Positions 17,895-26,360 of a stretch of 64,000 bases of DNA are shown here, piece after piece. Position 1 is the stretch's first letter. Each line of letters begins with the position of its first letter. The stretch comes from PFJX01 sp964542455. GTDB taxonomy: Bacteria > Pseudomonadota > Gammaproteobacteria > Burkholderiales > Thiobacillaceae. The stretch covers positions 51,566-115,565 of the forward strand of contig CAZIUC010000009.1 in the NCBI GenBank assembly GCA_964542455.1, read 5' to 3'. Below the pieces are notes generated by a model that worked only from the letters and a program-made list of their open reading frames with translations, was not told the origin of the DNA and made no database searches. Both the position numbers and the translations under genes were made by a program.

Positions 17895-18392
17895 ATGCGT
17901 AAATATTTATCCGGAGTATCCGCAGTTGTTATCATGCTATTAATCTTTGTCGCAGTTGCCGCGCTCATTCTCGGCAACAAATATTACAACCATTCGGCCA
18001 CCGAAAAACCACCTGAGCATGCATTGTTGGGACGAGAAATTGAGCAGGCCGGAGAGGAAACTTCTCATCAGCAACAACGAGAAGAAGCAATGTCACCCAA
18101 GCAATCAGATGAATTAAAACAGACACTTAAAAACAAAGCCATGCTGGATATAAAAAGCGCTTTCCCCGATCTGGATAACGCCCAGTTCAACATCGACAAC
18201 GTTCAATTGGACATTCGCTTCGGCGGATCAAAACAGGATGTTGTGTGCGGAAATATCAGCTCCAAGAAGAGCTTTAATGGAAATGCAGGCTTAACTCGCT
18301 TTGTTTGGAATTCAAATGAGCCAGTCGAACTTGAAAGCGAAGACAATAAAGCGCATTTTCAACTTGCATGGAGTCTATTCTGCCAGCAATAG
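17895..18392 (+). CDS. Single-pass membrane protein of unknown function
   Basis: A protein of 165 residues from the ATG at 17895, preceded by AGAGGAAG; an in-frame ATG at 17844 overlaps the upstream gene. One membrane segment (SAVVIMLLIFVAVAALIL) is followed by a Gln/Glu-rich linker and a small globular domain (VQLDIRFGGSKQDVVCGNISSKKSFNG...FVWNS). This last part resembles the many small periplasmic domains tied to host-specific islands, but I cannot name it. It is the last gene before element 1. Confidence 0.6.
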   Translation: MRKYLSGVSAVVIMLLIFVAVAALILGNKYYNHSATEKPPEHALLGREIEQAGEETSHQQQREEAMSPKQSDELKQTLKNKAMLDIKSAFPDLDNAQFNIDNVQLDIRFGGSKQDVVCGNISSKKSFNGNAGLTRFVWNSNEPVELESEDNKAHFQLAWSLFCQQ

Positions 18393-18856
18393 TAGTCCGC
18401 CTTTTCAAGCCCGCATGACACGGGCTCCATGGGACATAAAAAGCTGTGTGGAGTGTTATCTGGCGGAGCGGTGTCATTCACATTATGCCCGGCAGGCCGC
18501 ATGAGCACTTGATCTAGGTGTTTGTGGATTCTTATGTACCCCCAGATGTACCCCCAACATCAATTCGCTACTCATCCATCCGTGGCCAGGCTCTCGACCT
18601 GGTGGCGCTGGGCACCCTCCTGGTGTGAGCTGGGCAGGCGCATCGATGCCGGCGCCAGCAGGGTGTCCCACCGTCTCGCCGTGGTGATGATCCAGGGCGA
18701 GGCCTGCACCGTCCCGGCCGTGGCCTGCCTTCGACCTGGTGACGCTGGGCACCATCCCTGCCTGTACGGAAAACGATAGTGTTAGAGGTTCATGTTAGAG
18801 CCACGTCAGAGCCGCACCTACCGCTCCCTCGCGACCTCTTCGACCCGCATCTCAGG
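18393..18856. other. Left end of element 1: att site and subterminal repeats, no gene
   Basis: This stretch holds the putative attL (18459-18473), a tandem pair of TACCCCCA-type sites (18536-18560), and GC-rich repeats (18594-18620 repeated at 18731-18756; block 18630-18699 inverted at 27324-27394). I see no credible coding frame. Confidence 0.6.
18459..18473. other. Putative attL of element 1 (copy of tRNA-Ser 3' end)
   Basis: TCTGGCGGAGCGGTG matches the tRNA-Ser 3' end at 29151-29166 (TCTGGCGGAAGCGGTG) apart from one missing base. It lies just outside the TACCCCCA arm-like sites found at both ends of the element (18536-18560 and 29020-29040). Identification is by position and similarity only. 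Confidence 0.55.
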
Positions 18857-19081
18857 TCACCCACAGGGGCCCCCGCCTTCCGCCTCCCCTTGCTCGGCTC
18901 TGTTCAAGCCGAGTTCCACCGCTTGAATGAGCAACAGGCTAACGAACATCTTTGGAAGCCCAACCCCTGAGGCTATCTCCTTGAGGCTCTCACCCCTGTT
19001 GAGGCGGCGTACGCACTCCCTCGTTAGTGCAACCCGCCACTCTTCATGGTCGTCGCCTTCAATCATCTCTTCCATTTTCAT
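18857..19081 (-). CDS. Small putative HTH protein of element 1
   Basis: A protein of about 74 residues. LNRGESLKEIASGVGLPKMFVSLLL has the spacing of a helix-turn-helix. AGGAG precedes the second in-frame ATG (19075) at the usual distance, so that start is also plausible. It begins 3 bp after the upstream gene's stop and is probably the last gene of the leftward operon. Confidence 0.5.
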   Translation of the reverse strand: MKMEEMIEGDDHEEWRVALTRECVRRLNRGESLKEIASGVGLPKMFVSLLLIQAVELGLNRAEQGEAEGGGPCG

Positions 19082-19084
19082 CTC

Positions 19085-19906
19085 CTACCGCCACGGCCCC
19101 GGATAGAACTTCTCCCACCTATCGCACTCCGGCGGCGCCAGCATGATCCGCTCGGTTGCCCGGCCGTACTCAAGGATCAGGTAACCCAGCTTGCAGGCCC
19201 AACGGAAGTTCCGCCGCTGGTCGCCTTCTATGTAGTCGTGAACGGAATGCAGGTGGACACACATGCCACAGTCTTTCCCCTCGCCTGGGCTATCCATGGT
19301 CAGTACACGCCACGGCGCCAGACCAACGGCAAGACAGTTCTTGTGCCAGTGCCGCACCTGTTCAGCCGGTGCCAGACGGTGCAGGGATAGAACATTCCGG
19401 CCGATCTCTTCCGGTGTCTTGTTCGCCTTTTCGCAGGCCGCGACAACCAGGCATACAGCAGCCGGGTTCAGTGGATATTCGTAGGAACATTCATGTAGAA
19501 GTGAATCAGAAAGAAATCTACTTTTCTCTTTTTCTGCCGCAAAAGTCCCTTCCGCCGCACCCCCACCGTGCGCGCTATTTTCGGGTGTCGAACTACTTAC
19601 CCCATGAAAAACAGGTGGGACAAGTGGGACAACTGGGACACTTGCTGTTATATCTTTTGCATTCAATAGGTTATCGTGTGCATGCAGGTGGGACACTTGC
19701 TGTTTTTCACTGGGACACACTGGGACACTTTGCCCTTTATTGGGGGAAGTTGCCTCTTTCTTGTGCATATCCTGCCCAACTTGCGTATCGGATGCGGGGA
19801 TTTGTTCAGTCATTTCAGGGTCGTTTTTTGCCCTGTCCCAGTGTCCCGCCGTTTTCAAATCGTGTTGAGCCGAAGCGGGAATAAGCGCGTCCCAGTTGAG
19901 CATCAT
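19085..19906 (-). CDS. Unknown protein of element 1, encoded across the iteron repeat
   Basis: A protein of 273 residues. The start at 19906 forms an ATGA overlap with the stop of the DUF927 gene and follows GAGGAGG; a second ATG at 19903 is adjacent. A charged N-terminus is followed by a segment encoded by the 163-bp repeat (SVPVCPSEKQQV...VPVVPLVPPVFHGV). The C-terminal half has several Cys/His (CGMCVHLHSVHDYIEGDQRRNFRWACKLGY) that may bind a metal. I do not recognise the family. The position after a primase-helicase suggests a replication or packaging accessory. Confidence 0.6.
   Translation of the reverse strand: MMLNWDALIPASAQHDLKTAGHWDRAKNDPEMTEQIPASDTQVGQDMHKKEATSPNKGQSVPVCPSEKQQVSHLHAHDNLLNAKDITASVPVVPLVPPVFHGVSSSTPENSAHGGGAAEGTFAAEKEKSRFLSDSLLHECSYEYPLNPAAVCLVVAACEKANKTPEEIGRNVLSLHRLAPAEQVRHWHKNCLAVGLAPWRVLTMDSPGEGKDCGMCVHLHSVHDYIEGDQRRNFRWACKLGYLILEYGRATERIMLAPPECDRWEKFYPGPWR
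19594..19756. repeat. 163-bp perfect inverted repeat, left copy (TGGGACA iterons)
   Basis: Identical over 163 bp to the reverse complement of 27558-27720, with weaker similarity continuing about 35 bp further. It contains six TGGGACA sites, the first three spaced exactly 9 bp, the last two 10 bp apart. The left copy is part of the coding frame of the 19085-19906 gene. Confidence 0.93.
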
Positions 19907-22782
19907 TCCTCCTCGAAAAGAGTCGGCAAAATGTGAACCACTCGCGGCCGTCCTTCGGTGGGAATGGCGACCTTCAACAGCCATTCGCGCCCCTTCTCTT
20001 TCCCGGCCTCAACATAGCCCTTGGCGACCAGCAGGCGACCTACTGCCGCATGGTCGAAGCCCTTGCATATCCGGGTACGCCACGTTTCGGAGAAGACGAA
20101 ATAATCCGTTTCGTCCTTCATCCCATCATGCCGACGGTAGCCCACCCGATCCCCAGAGCGCGGCGCGTGTTTGTCGCTGTCGTTGCCTGGCCGGTCCCAG
20201 TCGGAGAAGGCGGACTCCCCATAGCGGCGCAGGAACTCACGCACCTGGGAGAGCATGGCCCGCTCTTCCTGGTTGCCTTCGCCGCCGCGCCGATCCAGCC
20301 AGGCGCGAAAGCACAGGGCCGCCGCCTGCATGGCCTCGCCGGCTGGCCAGCCGGTCAAACCCCAGTCGGTGGCCAACTCGCCGGCCGCGCCCACCAGGGC
20401 GAAGCGATACGCCACCCGCCGCGCCTGGCCGCCGGCCTGGTCAGTCAGAAAGCGAGATTCAAAGGCGCGGATGCCGGCCTTGATGATGTCCGGGATGTCC
20501 GCTTGTTCTTTGGTCAGACGTTCCAGCCAGGCCGGAAATGCGGTGCCGTGCTGCTGGCGGATGGAGTCGGCCAGGGCCTTGGCGAACTCATTGCCGCCGG
20601 GGTATGAGTGCAGCTTCTCGAACACCCCCAGACCGGCGCCGGCATCGGCGGGTATTTCCGCCAGCCGCAATTCCTGCCCGGCCTTCGGGCTTTTTCCCGC
20701 CTCGCCCATGTGTTCGGCCAAGCCGATTTCGCCGGCACTCAGGAACAACAGACGCCACGAACTCCGCTCACGCGCGGCGCCGGTGCGGCCGGCCCGCGTC
20801 TTGCCGCTGCCATTAGCCAGCATGTAGGCGACTTCACCGGCCGCCCTGGGGTCAATCTGGGCTATCTCATCCAACAGCAAGGGCGCGTCACAATGCAGCA
20901 TGGCCAGCCCTTCCAAGCCGTTATCCGTGGCTCGCCATCGCTGCATGTAGTCCGCCCCGCCGCATACCGAAGCCGCCACCCGTAGCGCCGTGGTCTTGCC
21001 ATCGCTGGAAGCCGAACGAAGATGAAAGCCGCCCGACTCGCCGCCGATCAGGTAGAGCAGCGGCGAGGCGAAAGACAGGGAGACGGCGAACACCAGTCGA
21101 GAGTTACCAACACACAAGGCCGCCACGTTCTCCTGCCAGCCGCTCAAGGTGCCGCGCCGGGTGTAGGTGTTCGCCGCTGGCGATTCCGTCTCGAACAACC
21201 ATTCTTCATCGCCGCCGCCGATAGCCAGCTCGGGCAACACGAACACCCCGCCGGCCGCGCCGCTATCGTGCCAGCCGGTGCGGCCCGTGATCCTGGCCCG
21301 GCTCTGGGTGTCGGCGGTTTGCAGGTACTCCACCAGCAGGGCGCGGGCGCGTGGGGCGAGGTTTAATCCTTGATCGAGCAACAAGCCCGCCACCTCGGCG
21401 CCGTCTCCCTTGAACATGGCTCTTGGAATAACTACCCGGTGGCGGTTTCCATCCGGGTCTTTGAAGGCCACCAGCAGCGCCCAGCCGTGGTTATGCGGGT
21501 CGCGCACCAGGGCCACCACGTCGAGCGGCGCGCATATCCAGCGCGGCGACTTGTCCGGTTCGTAGTACCAAACCCCGCGTTCATCCAACACGAAACGGCG
21601 CAGCGGCATCGATGGCGGCGCCGGCTCTTGTGCAGACGTGTGCACGGCCGGCGCCGGGCTGGCGGGTTTGGCCGGGCCCTCGATTTCCACCAGGGCATCC
21701 GGCCGGGCCAGGAACAGGGCGAAGTGATCCGCCGCCCATCCTCTGGCCACCAGGTCCGCCGCGTCGTCGCCATCGACCAGGGCCGGTCCATCGACCAGCA
21801 ACGGCCGCCGCGCATCGCCTTCCCAGGCCGGAGATAATGCCAGGGCCGCGAGGTTGACCAAGTGAATCGAAGCCGCCCTCACCTGACGCAATCGCTTGGT
21901 CAGCACGTCGGCCGCCTTGGCGCCGGCTTCGTCGTTGTCGCGGAACACCACGCACCGGCGCCCCGCAAGCGGGGTCAGGTCGGACTTGCCCACGGCCTGG
22001 GCGCCACCCTGCCAGGTCAGGACCGGCACGCTCGGCAACAGACCGGCGAGGGCTTCCGCCGCCTTCTCGCCTTCCACCCACCAGGCCGGCGCCTCGGGAT
22101 GCGCGGCGAGGCTGGGCAGGCCATATAAGGGCCGGGGCTCGGTCGGTGCCTTGAAACGCCATTCCAGCGCACCGCCGGGGCCTTGCCACAGGGTCAGCGG
22201 GCTAAATTGCTTGCGCTCGCCCTCTCGCTTAGGTTCGTAGCGGTCGTGATAGAAGTTCACCCGACCATCCGCCGCCGCGTAGGCGTAGCGCCGAGACGGT
22301 TTGCCGTGGCGACTGTGCCCGGCCGGCGGCGCGGGGGCATCCTCCGGGACCGGCATCACGCACCGGAAAGCATCCGCCGCCGCGCCTGCATCGTCCTGGT
22401 GGGGTTTTGTCGGCGGCGGTGGTGCACTGACCTTCACCGCAGCCGCCGCGCCCTTCCTAGGGCGTTTGCCGGGTTCCGCTTCCTCAATCCCTAATCCGAC
22501 TTCTCGATTCAATCGGCTCGCCGCCTCACCCTGGCGCAGGTCCAACAGATAGGCGGCCAGCGCCACCAGGTCGCCGCCCTTGTCGCCGGTGGCGAAGTCG
22601 GACCATGACCCGGTGTGATAGTTGATGCTGAATGATCCCGGCTTGCTGTCGCCGCGTTTCGGGTTGGTGGGAAGGTACTCATGACCCTGGAACTTGCCGG
22701 CCAGGTGCAGCCAGCTCATTACATCGTCAAACCTGACCAGGGCCGCGCCAGCAACGGCGCGGATGAACTCGGAAGGTCTCAT
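19903..22782 (-). CDS. Toprim / DUF927 primase-helicase-like protein
   Basis: A protein of 959 residues. The N-terminal part resembles the primase zinc/DNA-binding region of mobile-element primases (LPTNPKRGDSKPGSFSINYHTGSWSDFATGDKGGDLVALAAYL), though without a clear Cys cluster. A Toprim-like domain follows (WWVEGEKAAEALAGLLPS, then VVFRDNDEAGAKAADVLTK). The C-terminal half is a DUF927 helicase-like ATPase with Walker A in HLRSASSDGKTTAL and LLDEIAQID as Walker B. It probably drives autonomous replication of the element. The start at 22782 is placed where family similarity begins; the open frame runs upstream as low-complexity Pro/Ala. Confidence 0.85.
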   Translation of the reverse strand: MRPSEFIRAVAGAALVRFDDVMSWLHLAGKFQGHEYLPTNPKRGDSKPGSFSINYHTGSWSDFATGDKGGDLVALAAYLLDLRQGEAASRLNREVGLGIEEAEPGKRPRKGAAAAVKVSAPPPPTKPHQDDAGAAADAFRCVMPVPEDAPAPPAGHSRHGKPSRRYAYAAADGRVNFYHDRYEPKREGERKQFSPLTLWQGPGGALEWRFKAPTEPRPLYGLPSLAAHPEAPAWWVEGEKAAEALAGLLPSVPVLTWQGGAQAVGKSDLTPLAGRRCVVFRDNDEAGAKAADVLTKRLRQVRAASIHLVNLAALALSPAWEGDARRPLLVDGPALVDGDDAADLVARGWAADHFALFLARPDALVEIEGPAKPASPAPAVHTSAQEPAPPSMPLRRFVLDERGVWYYEPDKSPRWICAPLDVVALVRDPHNHGWALLVAFKDPDGNRHRVVIPRAMFKGDGAEVAGLLLDQGLNLAPRARALLVEYLQTADTQSRARITGRTGWHDSGAAGGVFVLPELAIGGGDEEWLFETESPAANTYTRRGTLSGWQENVAALCVGNSRLVFAVSLSFASPLLYLIGGESGGFHLRSASSDGKTTALRVAASVCGGADYMQRWRATDNGLEGLAMLHCDAPLLLDEIAQIDPRAAGEVAYMLANGSGKTRAGRTGAARERSSWRLLFLSAGEIGLAEHMGEAGKSPKAGQELRLAEIPADAGAGLGVFEKLHSYPGGNEFAKALADSIRQQHGTAFPAWLERLTKEQADIPDIIKAGIRAFESRFLTDQAGGQARRVAYRFALVGAAGELATDWGLTGWPAGEAMQAAALCFRAWLDRRGGEGNQEERAMLSQVREFLRRYGESAFSDWDRPGNDSDKHAPRSGDRVGYRRHDGMKDETDYFVFSETWRTRICKGFDHAAVGRLLVAKGYVEAGKEKGREWLLKVAIPTEGRPRVVHILPTLFEEE

Positions 22783-22864
22783 GGGGGTAATACCTCGCGG
22801 CGGCGCCGCTGGGTTTGACGGGCTGGCGGCGCGGGCCTGGGCTGGCGGTGGGGATGGGGGCGGC

Positions 22865-23446
22865 TCATGGTTCGCCCCCTTCGCCGGCCAGGTCGGCCAG
22901 CACGTCCCAGCGATCGACATCAAGGTTGGTTCCCCCGATAGTCAGCTCCATCCACACAGCGAAGGCCATCATGAAGCCGGTGAAGTGGTCGCCCCTGCCG
23001 CCGTGGGTGGTGCTGTCCATGCCCGTCACCAGGGCGCGCATGAAGCCGTGGTAATCGTCGTTACCCGTCGTGTCGATACTGCGTTGATGCAGGGCATGCA
23101 GCTCGATCAGCAGGGACTTGAAAGCCAGGCCGCCGCGTTGATACTCGGACAAACTGGAAACAGCGGGGCCGGTCTCCCGGACTGCATCCGCTCGTAGGTC
23201 GGCGGCGCTCACCGCATCCACGATGCCCTTGGCCATCTCGATCAGGTAGGCCGCCTCGGGGTGCGCGGCGCTGTAAGCGGACTCACGGGCAGAGGCGAGG
23301 AAGCATGAGGCCTGTTCCAAGGCAGCATCGGCCGGCACGCCTTCCCGCACCGTGAATAGATTGTCGCCGTTCGGAGTACAGCGGAAGAATGGCGTGCTCG
23401 GGAGTGTGAGACGGGACAGCACGGAAGTTGCTTTCTGTTCAGTCAT
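22865..23446 (-). CDS. DUF3077-like protein of element 1
   Basis: A protein of 193 residues. Its middle (FTVREGVPADAALEQASCFLASARESAYSAA) resembles the DUF3077 motif common in phage- and island-borne small proteins; the name is from memory of the pattern and the function is unknown. The C-terminal part is helical with Asp/His. It overlaps the upstream gene by 8 bp in the leftward operon. Confidence 0.6.
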   Translation of the reverse strand: MTEQKATSVLSRLTLPSTPFFRCTPNGDNLFTVREGVPADAALEQASCFLASARESAYSAAHPEAAYLIEMAKGIVDAVSAADLRADAVRETGPAVSSLSEYQRGGLAFKSLLIELHALHQRSIDTTGNDDYHGFMRALVTGMDSTTHGGRGDHFTGFMMAFAVWMELTIGGTNLDVDRWDVLADLAGEGGEP

Positions 23447-23792
23447 GGCTCTTCTCCTTTTCTGAATCGACTACCGCTTCAAGGCGATGCTGCTCGTACT
23501 GAGTAGCCGCCCATACGGTTTGCACCATCAATGCGAGGCCTGGCCGGATTTCTTCCAGGTCTTTTTCGGAGGCCAGGAGGTTATGCAAGAGGGCCATGCA
23601 GTCGCTCACGCCCTCGAACAGCTTGGCGTCGCCGCCATTCAGCAAGGGGTTCCAATATCCCGGCCCATAGTCCGCAAGAATTTCGATGGCGTAGGGGTCT
23701 ACGCCTCGCAACCGGCTGGCCAGGCGCAAGGCCTCGGGATCAACCGTGGCGCGGGTGGCTTCCGCCGTGTTGGGTGTGGTGCGCTTATTCAT
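23439..23792 (-). CDS. Unknown small protein of element 1 (TTPNTAEAT N-terminus)
   Basis: A protein of 117 residues. The N-terminus MNKRTTPNTAEATRATVDPEA repeats that of the next gene upstream (MSKPTTPNTAET). The rest is helical (FEGVSDCMALLHNLLASEKDLEEIRPGLALMVQTVWAA), like many DUF3077-associated island proteins. Start 23792 overlaps the upstream gene's end by 8 bp. Confidence 0.6.
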   Translation of the reverse strand: MNKRTTPNTAEATRATVDPEALRLASRLRGVDPYAIEILADYGPGYWNPLLNGGDAKLFEGVSDCMALLHNLLASEKDLEEIRPGLALMVQTVWAATQYEQHRLEAVVDSEKEKSHD

Positions 23793-24087
23793 GGCGGCCC
23801 CCTTGCTGTTCCAGGTGGGCGCGATACACGTCGAAGCCGTGGCGGTTGCCGGCGAAGTAGGCGTCGAACTGGACAGAACCAGCGGGGTGCGGGCAGTGGA
23901 TCCGCTCGCCGCGCAGTTTGAACTTGAGCACGTCGACCAGGCCGGCGCGGTATTCGGCGCTTCGTGGCGTGCCGGTAGCCAGGGCGGCGTCGGCGATGCT
24001 CTCGGGAGTGTAGGCAAAGCGGTAGCCGGGGACACGGTGCGCCTGGCACAGGGTTTCCGCCGTGTTGGGTGTGGTGGGCTTACTCAT
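23785..24087 (-). CDS. Unknown small protein of element 1 (TTPNTAET N-terminus)
   Basis: A protein of 100 residues. A short compact domain (HRVPGYRFAYTPESIADAALATGTPRSAEYRAGLVDVLKFKLRGE) ends in VYRAHLEQQGGRHE. The same C-terminal GGRHE and start overlap occur in the upstream gene, showing that the gene junction was duplicated. Function unknown. Confidence 0.62.
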   Translation of the reverse strand: MSKPTTPNTAETLCQAHRVPGYRFAYTPESIADAALATGTPRSAEYRAGLVDVLKFKLRGERIHCPHPAGSVQFDAYFAGNRHGFDVYRAHLEQQGGRHE

Positions 24088-24868
24088 GGCGGCCCCCTTT
24101 CAGTTCCAGGAAGGCGCGGTAGAAGTCGGAGATGTGGCTATTCCACTTTTCTGACTCGAAGAAATCTATTTCTTGCTCGGTTATCTGCCCAGCCAAGGGC
24201 AGATCACCACGAACAACTCCAGCCTTGGCCGCATCAACAGTTTCCCCGGAGAGAATGCGAACCGAATAGTCGTTCAGGAAGAAAGCTACCATGCTTAAGC
24301 TAAGGGCAATGGTGAGGCTCTCAGTGTTCTGTTGAGCCTTGAATGTTTCGGCAAGGTCATTAATTAGGTTGACCGCATCCTGGATACCGTCAATTTCATG
24401 CCTGGACATCTCGGCTTCGATTGTGCGCAGCATCCATGCATTCACGCTTAATCCGGACGCTTTCGCTACAGCTTCAATGCTGGTCTTGAACGGCTTGGAT
24501 ACCCTGAAAAAAATTACCGCATGTTGGTCGGCTTCATCTTCACCAGCCGCTTCGGGAATATCAGACTGAAGTTCATCAGCATTGCCAACAATAGTGAACT
24601 TCATATCCGAGTAACCAGAATCTTCGCCCGACAAAATGGACTTGGCTTCTTCCTTTGTCAGTGGCGTTAATTCAACCTCGGTGTCGTCATCCTTCAAATT
24701 CTTCTGATATGCCGTTTTAAAGTAGGCACCAGCGCGGGTGCGATAGATGCAGGTCTCTGAAATAACCCCGGAGGCTGTTTGATCGCGATACCTAGCGATC
24801 AGATCGGCGGTATCAGTGTTGTATGCACGACCTTTGATTACACGTTTGACCATGACTTCAGTTTCCAT
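24080..24868 (-). CDS. Putative ribbon-helix-helix-containing regulator
   Basis: A protein of 262 residues. An N-terminal domain (VKRVIKGRAYNTDTADLIARYRD...TRAGAYF) is known from small phage/plasmid proteins. An acidic linker and then VIFFRVSKPFKTSIEAVAKASGLSVNAWMLRTIEAEM follow; that stretch has the pattern of a ribbon-helix-helix DNA-binding motif. The C-terminal helical part ends FYRAFLELKGGRHE. Just upstream lie three TGCTAGCA palindromes overlapping a good promoter, so it may repress its own transcription; this is inference from the layout. Confidence 0.6.
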   Translation of the reverse strand: METEVMVKRVIKGRAYNTDTADLIARYRDQTASGVISETCIYRTRAGAYFKTAYQKNLKDDDTEVELTPLTKEEAKSILSGEDSGYSDMKFTIVGNADELQSDIPEAAGEDEADQHAVIFFRVSKPFKTSIEAVAKASGLSVNAWMLRTIEAEMSRHEIDGIQDAVNLINDLAETFKAQQNTESLTIALSLSMVAFFLNDYSVRILSGETVDAAKAGVVRGDLPLAGQITEQEIDFFESEKWNSHISDFYRAFLELKGGRHE

Positions 24869-24887
24869 GATGTTGTCCTATGAGTAC

Positions 24888-24905
24888 GCTAGCACATGCT
24901 AGCAA
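24888..24905. promoter_or_regulatory. Operator site, TGCTAGCA half sites
   Basis: CGCTAGCACATGCTAGCA carries two GCTAGCA units between the -10 region and the start of the 24080-24868 gene. The units match those of the larger palindrome at 24922-24954, so one protein may bind all sites. Confidence 0.6.
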
Positions 24906-24909
24906 CTGA

Positions 24910-24938
24910 ATAATAGGAGTCACATGCTAGCAAGTCAA
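24910..24938 (-). promoter_or_regulatory. Near-consensus sigma-70 promoter for the RHH-like gene
   Basis: Minus strand: -35 TTGACT (24933-24938) and -10 TATTAT (24910-24915) with an exact 17-bp spacer. It is followed by a 5' leader of about 40 bases to the ATG at 24868. The -35 box and spacer are covered by the palindromic operator. Confidence 0.75.
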
Positions 24939-24954
24939 CAACTTGCTAGCATGT
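24922..24954. promoter_or_regulatory. Palindromic operator, 14-bp arms
   Basis: Perfect inverted repeat ACATGCTAGCAAGT (24922-24935), CAACA, ACTTGCTAGCATGT (24941-24954). It overlaps the -35 and spacer of the promoter and lies 15 bp before the divergent gene at 24970, so it could control both directions. Confidence 0.8.
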
Positions 24955-24969
24955 TATGAAGGCTAGGGT

Positions 24970-25269
24970 ATGGGACTGGATCATGTGGATCACCTGGCGT
25001 TGACTGCCGGTTGCTCTTCCACCAACGCGGTAGTCCACAGGGGCGCGAGGGTCAAGCGGCGCGTGCGACCCGCTCCCCGTTTTCTCAAGTACCTGTTCGC
25101 CTGGCTGGCGCTCGCCGTGGTGCTGGCGGTGCGCGACGTGTTCCCGCCGGATGGCGTGGCGTGGTGGCTGCTGGTGGCGCCGCCCGCCGTGGCGGTGGTG
25201 GCGATCCTGGCAGAGGGATTCGGGGTGGCCATGATCGGCCTGGCCCTGGGCTTGCTGGCGCGGCGCTGA
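24970..25269 (+). CDS. Possible small membrane protein
   Basis: A protein of 99 residues with two or three hydrophobic segments after a basic N-terminus (FLKYLFAWLALAVVLAV, then WWLLVAPPAVAVVAILA and GVAMIGLALGLLA). It is divergent from the RHH-like gene and shares its operator region. No family recognised. It is the only rightward gene of element 1 and might be cargo. Confidence 0.5.
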   Translation: MGLDHVDHLALTAGCSSTNAVVHRGARVKRRVRPAPRFLKYLFAWLALAVVLAVRDVFPPDGVAWWLLVAPPAVAVVAILAEGFGVAMIGLALGLLARR

Positions 25270-25415
25270 CAAGCCGGGGGCCTGACTACCTGATTGAGTC
25301 ATTTTGAAGTCTCTTAGTTGGGGTGCCTGGGCGTGCAACAGCCGCCGGCTTGCGAACCACCAACGCAAGCGCCGGGTGCGGGCCTTACGGTAACCGCCGC
25401 CCAGGCATTGAGGGG

Positions 25416-25838
25416 TTAGGCGCGGCGGCGCGCCCAAATGGCGCGGGTCGATACCCGTGCACTGGTGCTTTCGCTGGTGACACCGGCATCCGCCAGAGCG
25501 AGCCCCAACCAGGCCAGCGCATCGACGGCCGCGATCAAGTTGGTTTTATCGGTGGTGGCGTCGGCGCGAAATGCGCGAGGTCGAGAACTGGCGACCACGC
25601 CGGTCGCCGGATGATCTTTCCGCAGTTCATCAAGAGCGGCGGCGGCGGTCTCAAGCTCCGTCCGCCAGCGGTCTTTACGCTCGCTTGGCAGGGTAGACGG
25701 CTCAACGGCCTGGGCGACGGCCAAGCCGCCTTCCAGGTAAGTCAGCAACGCTTCCATGCCCAGGCCGGCGAGGCCGGGCGCGATAACGTTGGCTTCGGTG
25801 GCGCGGGCGGGGGCGCGGGGTTTCAGGCTGGGGCTCAT
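25416..25838 (-). CDS. Unknown protein of element 1
   Basis: A protein of 140 residues with a Pro/Ala-rich basic N-terminus followed by helical, Ala-rich sequence (LTYLEGGLAVAQAVEPSTLPSERKDRWRTELETAAAALDELRKD). It overlaps the upstream gene by 4 bp (ATGA). No family recognised. Confidence 0.55.
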   Translation of the reverse strand: MSPSLKPRAPARATEANVIAPGLAGLGMEALLTYLEGGLAVAQAVEPSTLPSERKDRWRTELETAAAALDELRKDHPATGVVASSRPRAFRADATTDKTNLIAAVDALAWLGLALADAGVTSESTSARVSTRAIWARRRA

Positions 25839-26359
25839 CGGTACAACTCCGTTGTTTTCAGGACATTGGGATGGAAGGCGATGGCCACCGGCAGCTTCAG
25901 CACGCTGCGCGGGTCGGCATCGTCACGGCGCGGGGCCAGGCCCTTTTCCACATCTTCTTCGTCGAGCAACTCCAGGGCGTAAAGCTCGCGGCTCACGGCG
26001 TCCAGCTCGGCCAGGCGTTTAGTGGAGTCCATACGCGTGGTGTCGCTGAATTCCAGCGCCTGCTGCAACAACGCCTGGCGGCCGGACCGACCCATGTTGT
26101 GCATGAGCGCCCCGACAAGAACGGCCTGGACCATGGGAACACTGTGGTACTGGAAGCAATAGAACTTGTCGCCGGTTTGAGCGAAAGCCAGTTCCTGTGC
26201 CCGTCTACCCAGCCATTCCAGATATTTGCTTTCGTGCCGGTCGAACTCGGTATTCAGCAAGGATTCCATCTCTTCGGGCGACAGGCGCGCATTGCGTAGT
26301 TCGGTAGCGCGCGCCTTCAATTTGGCGATCTTGGCGCGGCGGTCATTGGTGGTTTGCAT
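25835..26359 (-). CDS. Unknown protein of element 1
   Basis: A protein of 174 residues, with a basic helical N-terminus (DRRAKIAKLKARATELRNARLSPEEMESLL) and a mixed core (WLGRRAQELAFAQTGDKFYCFQYHSVPMVQAVLVGALMHNMG). It begins 1 bp after the upstream stop region, within the leftward operon. No family recognised. Confidence 0.58.
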   Translation of the reverse strand: MQTTNDRRAKIAKLKARATELRNARLSPEEMESLLNTEFDRHESKYLEWLGRRAQELAFAQTGDKFYCFQYHSVPMVQAVLVGALMHNMGRSGRQALLQQALEFSDTTRMDSTKRLAELDAVSRELYALELLDEEDVEKGLAPRRDDADPRSVLKLPVAIAFHPNVLKTTELYR

Positions 26360-26360
26360 T

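Noticed and set aside
19594..19756. Insertion sequence ends at the 163-bp repeat
   Set aside because: The left copy lies in frame inside a gene, no target duplication flanks either copy and no transposase lies between them.
24946..25437. 163-codon minus-strand frame opposite the small membrane protein
   Set aside because: Arg/Ser/His-rich composition and its start lies in the next gene's end; the plus-strand frame has better membrane-protein character.
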